From NCBI RefSeq assembly GCF_012927405.1, contig NZ_JABBGM010000001.1:768642-832641 (forward strand): 64,000 nucleotides of DNA, given 5' to 3'. A program made the position numbers and the translations under genes. Below, piece after piece: positions 27,337 through 35,481 of this stretch. This stretch comes from Novosphingobium olei (GTDB lineage Bacteria; Pseudomonadota; Alphaproteobacteria; Sphingomonadales; Sphingomonadaceae). A model generated the notes under the pieces. That model was not told the origin of the DNA. It saw only the letters and a program-made list of their open reading frames with translations, and made no database searches. Position 1 is the first letter of the stretch; every line of letters starts with the position of its first letter.

Positions 27337-27654
27337 ATGGGCATCGAGCACACTGCCAAGAGCTTCAAGTCTGGAAACTCGGTCGCAATCCGCATCCCGG
27401 CGGCCTTGGGAGTCGAGCCTGATCGCGAATGGAGCGTCGAGGAAAAGGATGGCGAACTGATCCTGCGCCCGAAGGACAGGCCCAAGCGCAAGTTCAACAT
27501 CGACAAGGTGTGGGGCATCGGGCGGGGATCTGGCCTGAAGCGGATCGAGCCTGAAGATCGCTTGTTCGAGCCTAGTCCGCGTCTTTGGGACGATCCCGAA
27601 TGGCGCGCGAAGCATGGCTGGCCCGAGCCCGCCGACGATGGCGATTCCGCTTGA
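27337..27654 (+). CDS. vapB: VapB-type antitoxin (AbrB/SpoVT fold)
   Basis: A 105-residue protein. Residues 5-50 (AKSFKSGNSVAIRIPAALG, then the DGELILRPK strand) form the swapped-hairpin AbrB DNA-binding domain. The C-terminal half is Arg/Trp/Pro-rich and probably wraps the toxin. It is longer than the usual 75-85 residue VapB. It overlaps vapC by four bases and is preceded by a palindromic operator. Confidence 0.88.
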   Translation: MGIEHTAKSFKSGNSVAIRIPAALGVEPDREWSVEEKDGELILRPKDRPKRKFNIDKVWGIGRGSGLKRIEPEDRLFEPSPRLWDDPEWRAKHGWPEPADDGDSA

Positions 27655-28025
27655 AATACATGCTAGATACCAATGCGGTGATCATTGCCATAGAGGGCGA
27701 CGATCCCGCGTTTCGTGCGCGCATGGCTGAGGCCGACGAGGGCGATATGGTCATCTCGTCGATCGTGCTCGGGGAAGTCGCCCTCGGCACCGAGCAGGGT
27801 AAGCCGCCTCCGGCCAGGATCTTGGATATCTTTCTCGAGGAAGTGCCGGTCCTGCCTTTTGACGAGAACGCGGCCAGGGCTTACGCGAAGATTCCGTTCA
27901 AGCGGGCCAGCTATGACCGGCTGATTGCGGCTCATGCCATTTCGCTTGGGCTGACTCTGGTTACGGCGAATGCCAAGGACTTTGCCGACGTACCGGGGCT
28001 CAAGGTCGAGAACTGGTCGCATTGA
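27651..28025 (+). CDS. vapC: VapC-type PIN-domain ribonuclease toxin
   Basis: A 124-residue PIN domain. Acidic metal-binding residues appear at Asp6 (YMLDTNAV), Glu42 (LGEVALG) and Asp89 (SYDRLIAAHA), and TANAKDF closes the active site. The most likely start is TTG 27651 (MKYMLDTN, as in other VapC), overlapping the vapB stop; ATG 27660 is the alternative and would leave Asp only three residues in. VapC toxins cleave tRNA or rRNA when free of VapB. Confidence 0.9.
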   Translation: MKYMLDTNAVIIAIEGDDPAFRARMAEADEGDMVISSIVLGEVALGTEQGKPPPARILDIFLEEVPVLPFDENAARAYAKIPFKRASYDRLIAAHAISLGLTLVTANAKDFADVPGLKVENWSH

Positions 28026-28369
28026 TGCCGACGGTCGTAGTCCTCGTGGCGGTGATTGGTCCGTCAATTTTAACCGCCCTGTTCATCGCTCGGCATCGTC
28101 CAAACTGGCGGTACAGTCGCTCGGCGCTGGTTTCTGGATTGCCAGTCTTGCTATTTTGTTGGTGCGGAGCAGCATTCATGATGGCGAGAGCAATTGCAGG
28201 TCCGTCGATCGAATGCGGTGTTGACCGGTGCCTCATGCCGATTGCCACCGCTGCTATGTTCTTCGTGCTTGCTCTAGTCCCTTACATAGTTGCCGTCGCA
28301 AGCGGGGCCTTAACCATCATTGTTGCCAATCGCGGTAAAGCTCGGGCCAACTCGGACAACAAAGCATGA
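28025..28369 (+). CDS. Hypothetical membrane protein of atypical composition
   Basis: A 114-residue protein with three hydrophobic segments (about 2-22, 36-58, 76-102) and several cysteines. No family is recognised. Codon use differs from neighbours: it includes TTA, ATA and many T- or A-ending codons. ATG 28025 overlaps the vapC stop and its own TGA overlaps the trmD ATG, so it is tightly embedded. It may be acquired DNA. Confidence 0.55.
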   Translation: MPTVVVLVAVIGPSILTALFIARHRPNWRYSRSALVSGLPVLLFCWCGAAFMMARAIAGPSIECGVDRCLMPIATAAMFFVLALVPYIVAVASGALTIIVANRGKARANSDNKA

Positions 28370-29226
28370 CCTTCACCGCCACCGTCCTCACGCTCTATCC
28401 CGAGATGTTCCCCGGCCCCCTCGGCGTCAGCCTTGCGGGCCGTGCGCTGCGTGAAGGGACGTGGGCGATGCACGCGGTCCAGATCCGCGACTTCTCCATC
28501 GACAAGCACAAGACCGTCGACGACACGCCCGCCGGCGGCGGCGCAGGGATGGTGCTGCGCGTCGATGTGCTCGCCAGGGCCATCGACCACGCGCGCGCCC
28601 GATCCTCCCCGAGCTTGCTCGGGGAGGGGGACCACCCGCAGGGTAATGGAGGGGCGCTTGCACCGCATTCCCCTCCACCACTGCCTTCGGCAGCGGTCCC
28701 CCTCCCCGAGACAAGCTCGGGGAGGAATGACCGCCCGGTCATCGCGCTCACCCCCCGCGGCAAGCCGCTTACCCAGGCCCGTGTGCGCGAACTGGCCCAA
28801 GGGCCCGGCGTCATCCTCGTCTGCGGGCGCTTCGAGGGTTTCGACGAGCGCATCTTCGAGGGCCGCAATGTCGAGGAAGTGTCGGTTGGCGACATCGTCC
28901 TGTCGGGCGGGGAATGTGCTGCGCTGATGCTGCTCGATGCTTGCATTCGGCTGCTTCCCGGCGTAATGGGCGCGCCTTCAAGCGGGCATGAGGAGTCGTT
29001 CGAGAACGGCCTCCTTGAATACCCGCACTACACCCGACCTGCTGAGTGGGAAGGGCGCACGATCCCTGAAGTGCTGCGATCGGGGGATCATGCGAAGATC
29101 GCGGCTTGGCGCAAGTCACAGTCCGAGATCGATACACGGCTACGCAGGCCGGATCTTTGGGAGCGCCACACCGGCGTTCGGGTCCAGTCTGCCTCTGGTG
29201 CGCGGCACGAAGTGCAGGACGATTGA
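28366..29226 (+). CDS. trmD: tRNA (guanine37-N1) methyltransferase TrmD with an in-frame palindromic insert
   Basis: A SPOUT-class enzyme making m1G37, 286 residues against the usual 230-250. The N-terminal part ([34 protein letters not shown]) and the later [22 protein letters not shown] and [10 protein letters not shown] segments, including the knot and SAM site, are intact. Residues 80-121 (Pro/Ser/Gly-rich, starting [10 protein letters not shown]) have no counterpart and are encoded by a palindromic repeat. The frame is kept on both sides, so the enzyme is probably functional with an extra loop just before the SAM-binding strand. Confidence 0.93.
   Translation: MTFTATVLTLYPEMFPGPLGVSLAGRALREGTWAMHAVQIRDFSIDKHKTVDDTPAGGGAGMVLRVDVLARAIDHARARSSPSLLGEGDHPQGNGGALAPHSPPPLPSAAVPLPETSSGRNDRPVIALTPRGKPLTQARVRELAQGPGVILVCGRFEGFDERIFEGRNVEEVSVGDIVLSGGECAALMLLDACIRLLPGVMGAPSSGHEESFENGLLEYPHYTRPAEWEGRTIPEVLRSGDHAKIAAWRKSQSEIDTRLRRPDLWERHTGVRVQSASGARHEVQDD
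28603..28726. repeat. Palindromic repeat inserted within trmD
   Basis: The outer inverted repeat is TCCTCCCCGAGCTTG (28603-28617) and CAAGCTCGGGGAGGA (28712-28726). Each end is also a local hairpin: CTCCCCGAG with CTCGGGGAG, loops CTTG and ACAAG. Inside, GGAGGGG pairs with CCCCTCC, and CTGCC with GGCAG. It resembles an intergenic repeat family of sphingomonads, here lying inside a coding region. Confidence 0.85.
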
Positions 29227-29229
29227 AAA

Positions 29230-29610
29230 ATGAACCTGATTCAGCAGCTTGAAGCTGAAGCCATCGCCGAATTCAAGGCGAAGAAGGAAATCCCGGACTT
29301 CCGCGCGGGCGACACCGTGCGCGTCGGCGTGCGCGTCGTCGAAGGCGAGCGTACCCGCGTCCAGGCCTACGAAGGCGTGTGCATCGCGCGTTCGAACCGT
29401 GGTCTCGGCTCGAACTTCACCGTTCGCAAGATATCCTTCGGCGAAGGCGTGGAGCGCGTGTTCCCGCTCTACTCGCCCAACATCGATTCGATTACCGTCG
29501 TTCGCCGGGGCGTCGTGCGCCGTGCGAAGCTCTACTATCTGCGCGGTCGGACCGGCAAATCGGCGCGTATCGCCGAACGCAAGGTCACCAAGACCAACGC
29601 GGAAGGTTGA
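29230..29610 (+). CDS. rplS: 50S ribosomal protein L19
   Basis: A 126-residue L19, located at the subunit interface. [17 protein letters not shown], the AYEGVCIAR strand, [20 protein letters not shown] and AKLYYLRGR are diagnostic. It starts four bases after trmD, preserving the usual trmD-rplS pairing. A strong terminator follows. Confidence 0.98.
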   Translation: MNLIQQLEAEAIAEFKAKKEIPDFRAGDTVRVGVRVVEGERTRVQAYEGVCIARSNRGLGSNFTVRKISFGEGVERVFPLYSPNIDSITVVRRGVVRRAKLYYLRGRTGKSARIAERKVTKTNAEG

Positions 29611-29660
29611 CCAGGACGGGTGGCAAAACCACCCACGCCCTAACGGATCGAACCCCGTAG

Positions 29661-29698
29661 AAAAGGCGTCCTGGCACAACTGCCGGGGCGCCTTTTTC
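29661..29698 (+). terminator. Terminator of the ffh-rplS operon
   Basis: AAAAGGCG (29661-29668) pairs with CGCCTTTT (29689-29696). The stem extends inward, with two G-T pairs, to a 6-base loop (ACAACT), for about 17 pairs in total. A run of five T ends it. Confidence 0.85.
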
Positions 29699-29739
29699 GC
29701 GTCTTGGCACTAAGCGCCGGGGCCGCTCTCATGAAACGG

Positions 29740-29858
29740 GACATTGCGTGGCCGAAAGGCCAATTGGCTTGGCTGGGGGGATCCAGCCGCTAAGGGACGG
29801 CCGCAAAGACGCCCGGGCGACGCGCACGGGCGGGGCCACGACCCCATAGGAGTGCTTG
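29740..29858 (+). promoter_or_regulatory. Structured 5' leader of asd (unidentified)
   Basis: The leader can form consecutive hairpins: TGGCC-GAAA-GGCCA (29749-29762, GNRA tetraloop), GGCTGG/CCAGCC (29771-29788), CGCCCG/CGGGCG (29810-29832) and GGGG/CCCC (29832-29845) next to the AGGAG ribosome-binding site. An unpaired purine-rich stretch, CTAAGGGACGGCCGCAAAGA, sits between the second and third. No known riboswitch consensus was recognised with confidence. Confidence 0.35.
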
Positions 29859-29860
29859 AA

Positions 29861-30886
29861 ATGGGTTATCGGGTAGTCGTCGTCGGCGCCACGGGCAACG
29901 TGGGCCGCGAAATGCTGAACATCCTCGCCGAGCGCGAGTTTCCCTGCGACGAGATCGCCGCGGTCGCCTCGCCCCGCTCGCAGGGGATCGAGATCGAGTT
30001 CGGTGACACCGGCAAGATGCTCAAGGTCCAGAACGTCGAAAACTTCGACTTCACCGGCTGGGACATCGCGCTGTTCGCCGCAGGCTCTGCCCCGACCAAG
30101 ATCTATGCGCCGAAGGCCGCGTCGCAGGGCTGCGTGGTGATCGACAACTCCTCGCTCTATCGCATGGACCCGGACGTTCCGCTGATCGTGCCCGAAGTGA
30201 ACCCGGACGCGATCGACGGCTACACCGCGCGCAACATCATCGCCAACCCCAACTGCTCGACCGCGCAGATGGTCGTCGCGTTGAAGCCGCTGCACGATGC
30301 CGCCAAGATCAAGCGCGTCGTCGTCTCGACGTACCAGTCGGTGTCGGGCGCGGGCAAGGAAGGCATGGACGAACTGTTCGAACAGAGCCGCGCCATCTTC
30401 GTCGGCGATCCGGTCGAGCCCAAGAAGTTCACCAAGCAGATCGCCTTCAACGTGATCCCGCACATCGACGTCTTCCTGGATGATGGTTCGACCAAGGAAG
30501 AATGGAAGATGGTCGCCGAAACCAAGAAGATCCTTGATCCCAAGGTCAAGGTCACGGCCACGTGCGTGCGCGTGCCGGTCTTCGTCGGCCACTCGGAATC
30601 GCTCAACATCGAATTCGAGAACGAGATCTCGGCCGAAGAAGCGCAGAACATCCTGCGCGAGGCGCCCGGCGTCATGCTGATCGACAAGCGCGAGAACGGC
30701 GGATACGTCACCCCGATCGAATGCGTCGGCGATTTCGCCACCTTCGTCAGCCGCGTGCGTGAAGACAGCACGATCGACAACGGCCTCAACATCTGGTGCG
30801 TGTCGGACAACCTGCGCAAGGGTGCGGCGTTGAACGCGGTGCAGATCGCCGAACTGCTCGGCCGCCGTCACCTCAAGAAGGGCTGA
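29861..30886 (+). CDS. asd: Aspartate-semialdehyde dehydrogenase
   Basis: A 341-residue NADPH-dependent enzyme reducing aspartyl phosphate, the branch point to lysine/DAP, threonine and methionine. The Rossmann GATGNVGREML (residues 9-19), the active-site NPNCSTAQMV near 130, and the HSESLNIEFE segment with the SVSGAGKEGMDEL stretch are all present. ATG 29861 has AGGAG eight bases before it. An in-frame TTG at 29744 would extend the protein through the structured leader and is unlikely. Confidence 0.97.
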   Translation: MGYRVVVVGATGNVGREMLNILAEREFPCDEIAAVASPRSQGIEIEFGDTGKMLKVQNVENFDFTGWDIALFAAGSAPTKIYAPKAASQGCVVIDNSSLYRMDPDVPLIVPEVNPDAIDGYTARNIIANPNCSTAQMVVALKPLHDAAKIKRVVVSTYQSVSGAGKEGMDELFEQSRAIFVGDPVEPKKFTKQIAFNVIPHIDVFLDDGSTKEEWKMVAETKKILDPKVKVTATCVRVPVFVGHSESLNIEFENEISAEEAQNILREAPGVMLIDKRENGGYVTPIECVGDFATFVSRVREDSTIDNGLNIWCVSDNLRKGAALNAVQIAELLGRRHLKKG

Positions 30887-30908
30887 CGCGTCCGACAGCG
30901 CTGATGCA

Positions 30909-30954
30909 GAAGAACCCGGCGTTCTCCATGGGAGCGCCGGGTTCTTCGCATTTT
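30909..30954. terminator. Terminator downstream of asd (possibly bidirectional)
   Basis: GAAGAACCCGGCG (30909-30921) and CGCCGGGTTCTTC (30935-30947) form a perfect 13-bp stem, followed by GCATTTTC on the plus strand. The convergent gene ending at 30972 may use it in the other direction. Confidence 0.8.
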
Positions 30955-30971
30955 CAAAAAGCGCGATCAGG

Positions 30972-31637
30972 TCAGAGCGGCGACTTGACCGTTGTCGTCG
31001 TCGTTACAGCAGTGCTCGGCGTGGCGGTGGTGGTGGTGCGAACAGGGGCGCGGCTCACCACCCGCTTGCGCACGACTGTACGCGATGCGGTCTTGCGCGG
31101 GGTTGCGGCCTGCGTGGTTACCGTGGTTTCGACCTGTGCAGGCGGGGTGGTCGCCTGGGCCTGCGCCTGAGCGGTCAGCGCGGCATTGCGCGCATCGGCG
31201 GCTTGCTGGGCGGAAACGGCGGCCGACTGCTGGGCCTGCGCCGCGCGCAGGTTGGCCTCGGCAGCTTCCTGCTGGGCCGCGGCGGTCTGTGCCTGGGCAT
31301 CGACCTGCGTGGCAGCCATCGCGCGCTCCTTGCGCTTCTGGGATTCACCCAGCGACGCGTCGGCCAGCGCCTGCGCCTGGATCGCGGCGTCAATCGCCTC
31401 GGGCTTGTGGCTGGAGGCAAGGTTCTCGCGGGCCCGCGCCAGTGCGGCCTTTGCCTCGGCCAGCTGGTGCGGCGTTTCCACGCCCGCGCCGGCGGTGGCG
31501 GCGGCGTCTATCTTGGCCTGTGCCGCAGCGATCGCCTCGCGGGCGCGGTCAGCCTTGCCGGCATAGGCCGCGCTCGGCAGCGCCAGCGCCAGCGCGCTGG
31601 CCGAAAGCAGCGTGGTCATGAGACGGTTATGGGTCAT
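30972..31637 (-). CDS. Exported DUF4398-like alanine/glutamine-rich protein
   Basis: A 221-residue protein with a signal peptide ending AAYA. The mature region (about 28-150) is a predicted helical coiled coil with AREAIAAAQAKIDAA and AEAKAALARARENL, typical of DUF4398 envelope proteins. A Gln/Ala stretch and then a Thr/Val/Arg-rich, disordered tail follow. GAGGAG lies eight bases before ATG 31637. Function unknown; relatives are often next to OmpA-like genes, which is not the case here. Confidence 0.7.
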   Translation of the reverse strand: MTHNRLMTTLLSASALALALPSAAYAGKADRAREAIAAAQAKIDAAATAGAGVETPHQLAEAKAALARARENLASSHKPEAIDAAIQAQALADASLGESQKRKERAMAATQVDAQAQTAAAQQEAAEANLRAAQAQQSAAVSAQQAADARNAALTAQAQAQATTPPAQVETTVTTQAATPRKTASRTVVRKRVVSRAPVRTTTTATPSTAVTTTTTVKSPL

Positions 31638-31886
31638 GTCGAATTCTCCTCGAGGGGCTAGCCCCGTCCTTGGTTCGATCAACGGAGGCTGTCGGGCGCC
31701 GTTCCGAGGCCAAGACCGGCTCGTCGGCGATACTGCTCGGCTCGTCCGACCCAAGCGGCGCGGACTAAAGCTCTCATCCCAACCGCCAAACCAGAGATTG
31801 TCGCTCCGGCCATTGCGGCCTGCGGTCCCTGCCCGGTATGGCGGCCCTCACTTTGAGGGACCCGTCCACGGGACCAAGGGGGATTG

Positions 31887-32666
31887 ATGCTCGCACACCT
31901 GGACGTGCTCCATGCCGTCGCCGGATTGCTGGTCGGCACGCTGGTCGGCCTCACCGGCGTGGGCGGCGGATCGCTGATGACGCCGATCCTGGTGCTGATC
32001 TTCGGGATCAATCCGGGGACGGCGGTCGGTACCGACCTGCTGTTCGCCTCGATCACCAAGATCTTCGGCTCGTTCGTCCACAACCGGCACGAAAGCGTCG
32101 ACTGGAAGATCATGCGCCGCCTCGCGATTGGCAGCGTTCCCGCCGCGGTGCTGACGCTGCTGGCGGTGTCGACGTTCGGAAAGTTCGGCAAGGATACCAA
32201 CCACGTCATCCTGACCGTGCTCGGCACCATGCTGATCGTCACCGCGATCGCCACCTTGTTCCAGAAGAAGCTGGCGACCTTTGCCAAGACGCATGACCGC
32301 AAGGACGATTCCCGCACGCTCCTGCCCACCATTGTCCTTGGTGCGGTGCTTGGGGCGGCTGTCTCGGTCTCCTCGGTAGGCGCAGGCGCGATCGGCGTGA
32401 CCGCGCTGCTCATGCTCTATCCCGCCTTGCGCGTCTCGCGTATCGTCGGCACCGACATCGCCCACGCCGTTCCGCTCACGCTCGTGGCGGGGTTCGGGCA
32501 CTGGCTGATCGGCGGAGTCGATCCCACGCTGCTGCTCAACCTGCTGATCGGCTCGATTCCGGGGGTAGCGGCCGGAAGCCTGTTGTCCACGCGCTCGCCC
32601 GACCATATCCTGCGCCCTGCGCTGGCGGCTGTCCTGCTGGCATCGGGGATCAAGTTGCTCAGCTGA
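31887..32666 (+). CDS. TauE/SafE family sulfite or organic-anion exporter
   Basis: A 259-residue membrane protein with about eight transmembrane helices in two related halves. GTLVGLTGVGGGSLMTPIL near residue 19 and the second-half VSVSSVGAGAIGVTALL are the family repeats. The substrate cannot be inferred. Start chosen at ATG 31887 (AAGGGGG upstream); a TTG immediately before is in frame. It overlaps the following hydrolase by one base (TGATG). Confidence 0.88.
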   Translation: MLAHLDVLHAVAGLLVGTLVGLTGVGGGSLMTPILVLIFGINPGTAVGTDLLFASITKIFGSFVHNRHESVDWKIMRRLAIGSVPAAVLTLLAVSTFGKFGKDTNHVILTVLGTMLIVTAIATLFQKKLATFAKTHDRKDDSRTLLPTIVLGAVLGAAVSVSSVGAGAIGVTALLMLYPALRVSRIVGTDIAHAVPLTLVAGFGHWLIGGVDPTLLLNLLIGSIPGVAAGSLLSTRSPDHILRPALAAVLLASGIKLLS

Positions 32667-33430
32667 TGGACGTCACCACCGAATATTACGAAGGCTTCGG
32701 CGCCACGCGCCTGGCGCTGCATCGCGCCGGGCCGACCGGAGGCGAGGGGCGCCCGCTGATCCTGCTGCACGGGCTGTTTTCCTCGGCCCACGTCAACTGG
32801 GTCAAGTTCGGCACCGCCGCGCAGCTGGTCGCGGCCGGGTTCGAATGCCTGATGCCCGACCTGCGCGTCCACGGCGACAGCGCCGCCCCGCACGATCCGG
32901 CCGATTATCCGCCCGATGTGCTCGCCCGCGATCTCGAAGCGCTTGTCGCGCACCTTGGGCTCGATGATTTCGACCTTGGCGGCTTCTCGCTGGGCTCGCG
33001 CACCTCGGCCCGCGCGGTGATCGGCGGCCTGCGTCCGCGCAAGCTGATCTTGGCCGGCATGGGGCTGGAAGGGCTGGCCGGCTGGGCCAGGCGGCAGGAT
33101 TTCTTCATCGATGTGATCGACCGCTTCGGCACGATCCGGCCGGGCGATCCGGCCTATGTCTCGCAGCAGTTCCTCAAGACGATGGACGTCGACCGCGTCG
33201 CCGCCCGCCTGCTGTTGCAGACGATGGAGGATACAGCGCCCGACCAGCTGGCGGCGATCTCGATGCCCACGCTGGTCTTGTGCGGAGACAAGGACAACGA
33301 CAACGGCTCGGCGGATCGGCTGGCGGAAACGTTGTCGCATGCGACCCGCGCAACCATTCCCGGCACGCACATGAGCAGCGTCACCATGCCCGAGATGGGC
33401 CGCGAAATGGTTTCATTCCTCACCACTTGA
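32666..33430 (+). CDS. Alpha/beta hydrolase
   Basis: A 254-residue cytosolic hydrolase. The oxyanion region LLHGLFSS (34-41), nucleophile Ser108 in GGFSLGS, acid Asp208 or Asp210 in CGDKDND and His235 in PGTHMSS complete a plausible triad. The substrate is unknown; an esterase or thioesterase is possible. Coupled translationally to the TauE-like permease. Confidence 0.85.
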   Translation: MDVTTEYYEGFGATRLALHRAGPTGGEGRPLILLHGLFSSAHVNWVKFGTAAQLVAAGFECLMPDLRVHGDSAAPHDPADYPPDVLARDLEALVAHLGLDDFDLGGFSLGSRTSARAVIGGLRPRKLILAGMGLEGLAGWARRQDFFIDVIDRFGTIRPGDPAYVSQQFLKTMDVDRVAARLLLQTMEDTAPDQLAAISMPTLVLCGDKDNDNGSADRLAETLSHATRATIPGTHMSSVTMPEMGREMVSFLTT

Positions 33431-33518
33431 CCTCGCATGGGCACTGGTTAACCAAGGACTTGCAGCGCCGCACGCAAATGCCCGGCGTCCAGACAATGCC
33501 CTTGGGGAGTGTTCATCG

Positions 33519-35366
33519 ATGAAGTCGCTCGTTTCCGTGCTCGCGCTTGCCGCGGCGAGCCTTGCCGTTCCGGCCGCAGCCCAGACTGCCCAGAACGCAC
33601 CCGCCACGCCCCAGCCCGCACCGGCTGCGTCCGCTCCGGCCTCTGCCGCCGATTGGGTGAAGTCCGCCGAAAAGGACCTCTACGACGCGACCGTCCGTTC
33701 GGGCCGCAACGAATGGATCTACGAAACTTACATCACCGACGATACCGAGGCGCTGGCGGCGGAATCCAATGCTTCGTTCAACTCGCTGCAGGTGCTGCAG
33801 GCGAAGCAGGCCGCCGATTATGCCAAGGCCGGCGGCATCTCGCCCGAACTCGCGCGCAAGCTCACCATCATGCGCACGCAGATCACTTCGCCGGCGCCAA
33901 CCACGCCCGGCGCGGCCGAGGAATTCGCCACGCTCCAGGCCCGCATCCAGGGCATGTACGGCAAGGGCAAGGGCACGCTGAAGGGGCAGCCGATCAACGG
34001 CAGCGACATCGAAGCGGCGATGGGCGAAAACCGCAACCCGGACGAGCTCAAGGAGATGTGGCTCAGCTGGCACGACAACGTCGGCAAGCCGATGAAGGCC
34101 GACTACGTCAAGATGATGGAGATCTCCAACGCCGGCGCGGCGGAGCTGGGCTTTGCCGATACCGGCGCGCTGTGGCGGTCGAATTACGACATGTCGCCCG
34201 AAGCCTTCGCCGCGCTGACGGAGAAGATCTGGAACGAGGTCAAGCCGCTCTACCAGCAGCTGCACTGCTACACCCGCACCAAGCTCAACGAAAAGTATGG
34301 CGATGCGGTGCAGGCGAAGACCGGCCCGATCCGCGCCGACTTGCTCGGCAATATGTGGGCGCAGGAATGGGGCAACATCTATGACATCGTCGCCCCGGCG
34401 GGCGCGGGCGACATCGGTTACGATGTCGGCGCGCTGCTTCAGGCCAAGGGCTACGATCCACTCAAGATGGTCAAGGCGGGCGAAAACTTCTATTCCTCGC
34501 TCGGCTTCGCGCCGCTGCCCGACACGTTCTGGAAGCGCTCGCAGTTCGTGAAGCCGCAGGATCGCGAAGTCGTCTGCCACGCCTCGGCCTGGGATATCGA
34601 CAACAAGGACGATCTGCGCATCAAGATGTGCATCAAGGTGAATGGCGATGATTTCACCACGATCCACCACGAACTCGGCCACAACTACTACCAGCGCGCC
34701 TACAACAAGCAGGACACGCTCTATCTCAACGGCGCGAACGATGGCTTCCACGAAGCGATCGGCGATTTCATCGCGCTGTCGATCACGCCCGAATACCTCG
34801 TCCAGATCGGCCTGCTCGATCGCGACAAGGTGCCACCGGCCGCCAAGGACACCGGCCTGCTGCTGCGCCAGGCGATGGACAAGGTGGCCTTCCTGCCCTT
34901 CGGCCTGCTGATCGATCGCTGGCGCTGGGGCGTGATGGACGGCTCGATCAAGCCGGCGAACTACGAATCCGCGTGGAACGATATGCGGCTCAAGTACCAG
35001 GGCATCGTGCCACCGGCCGATCGCCCCGCTGATGCCTTCGATCCGGGCGCCAAGTTCCACATCCCGGCCAACGTGCCCTATACCCGCTACTTCCTCGCCC
35101 GCGTGCTGCAGTTCCAGTTCTTCGAAGCGGCGTGCAAGCAGGCCGGCTGGAAGGGCCCGCTCCACCGCTGCAGCTTTTATGGCAACAAGGAGGTGGGCAA
35201 GAAGCTCGACGCGATGCTGTCGATGGGCGCGTCCAAGCCGTGGCCCGATGCGCTCGAAGTCTTCACGGGCAGCCGCGAAATGAGCGGCAAGGCGATGATT
35301 CGCTATTTCGCCCCGCTGCAGAAGTGGCTCGCCGCGCAGAACAAGGGCAAGGACTGCGGTTGGTAA
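33519..35366 (+). CDS. Exported M2-family peptidyl-dipeptidase (ACE-like zinc metallopeptidase)
   Basis: A 615-residue protein with signal peptide MKSLVSVLALAAASLAVPAAAQ. The zinc site HEXXH is His384-Glu385...His388, and Glu412 in FHEAIGD is the third ligand, 24 residues later, the same spacing as in human ACE. The Ala/Pro-rich linker after the signal suggests a periplasmic enzyme. It removes C-terminal dipeptides from peptides. ATG 33519 is supported by GGGAG upstream. A terminator follows. Confidence 0.95.
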   Translation: MKSLVSVLALAAASLAVPAAAQTAQNAPATPQPAPAASAPASAADWVKSAEKDLYDATVRSGRNEWIYETYITDDTEALAAESNASFNSLQVLQAKQAADYAKAGGISPELARKLTIMRTQITSPAPTTPGAAEEFATLQARIQGMYGKGKGTLKGQPINGSDIEAAMGENRNPDELKEMWLSWHDNVGKPMKADYVKMMEISNAGAAELGFADTGALWRSNYDMSPEAFAALTEKIWNEVKPLYQQLHCYTRTKLNEKYGDAVQAKTGPIRADLLGNMWAQEWGNIYDIVAPAGAGDIGYDVGALLQAKGYDPLKMVKAGENFYSSLGFAPLPDTFWKRSQFVKPQDREVVCHASAWDIDNKDDLRIKMCIKVNGDDFTTIHHELGHNYYQRAYNKQDTLYLNGANDGFHEAIGDFIALSITPEYLVQIGLLDRDKVPPAAKDTGLLLRQAMDKVAFLPFGLLIDRWRWGVMDGSIKPANYESAWNDMRLKYQGIVPPADRPADAFDPGAKFHIPANVPYTRYFLARVLQFQFFEAACKQAGWKGPLHRCSFYGNKEVGKKLDAMLSMGASKPWPDALEVFTGSREMSGKAMIRYFAPLQKWLAAQNKGKDCGW

Positions 35367-35392
35367 AACCCGCGTAAATTCAACGTTCCGGT

Positions 35393-35435
35393 GGGGCGCG
35401 GCAGGCCGATCAAGGTGCTTGCCGCGCCCCTTTGT
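35393..35435 (+). terminator. Terminator of the M2 peptidase gene
   Basis: GGGGCGCGGCA (35393-35403) and TGCCGCGCCCC (35420-35430) make a perfect 11-bp stem, followed by TTTGTTTG. Confidence 0.85.
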
Positions 35436-35481
35436 TTGTGAGACGCTCATGGCACAATAAAAAAACCTGAGGATGCCCCTG

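Noticed and set aside
29740..29858. GEMM-I (c-di-GMP-I) riboswitch for the asd leader
   Set aside because: A GAAA hairpin and a GACG..CGCAAAG-like stretch are present, but order and spacing do not match the consensus.
29744..29860. TTG-initiated 39-residue N-terminal extension of Asd
   Set aside because: AGGAG is correctly spaced for ATG 29861 and Asd proteins begin right before the Rossmann glycine motif.
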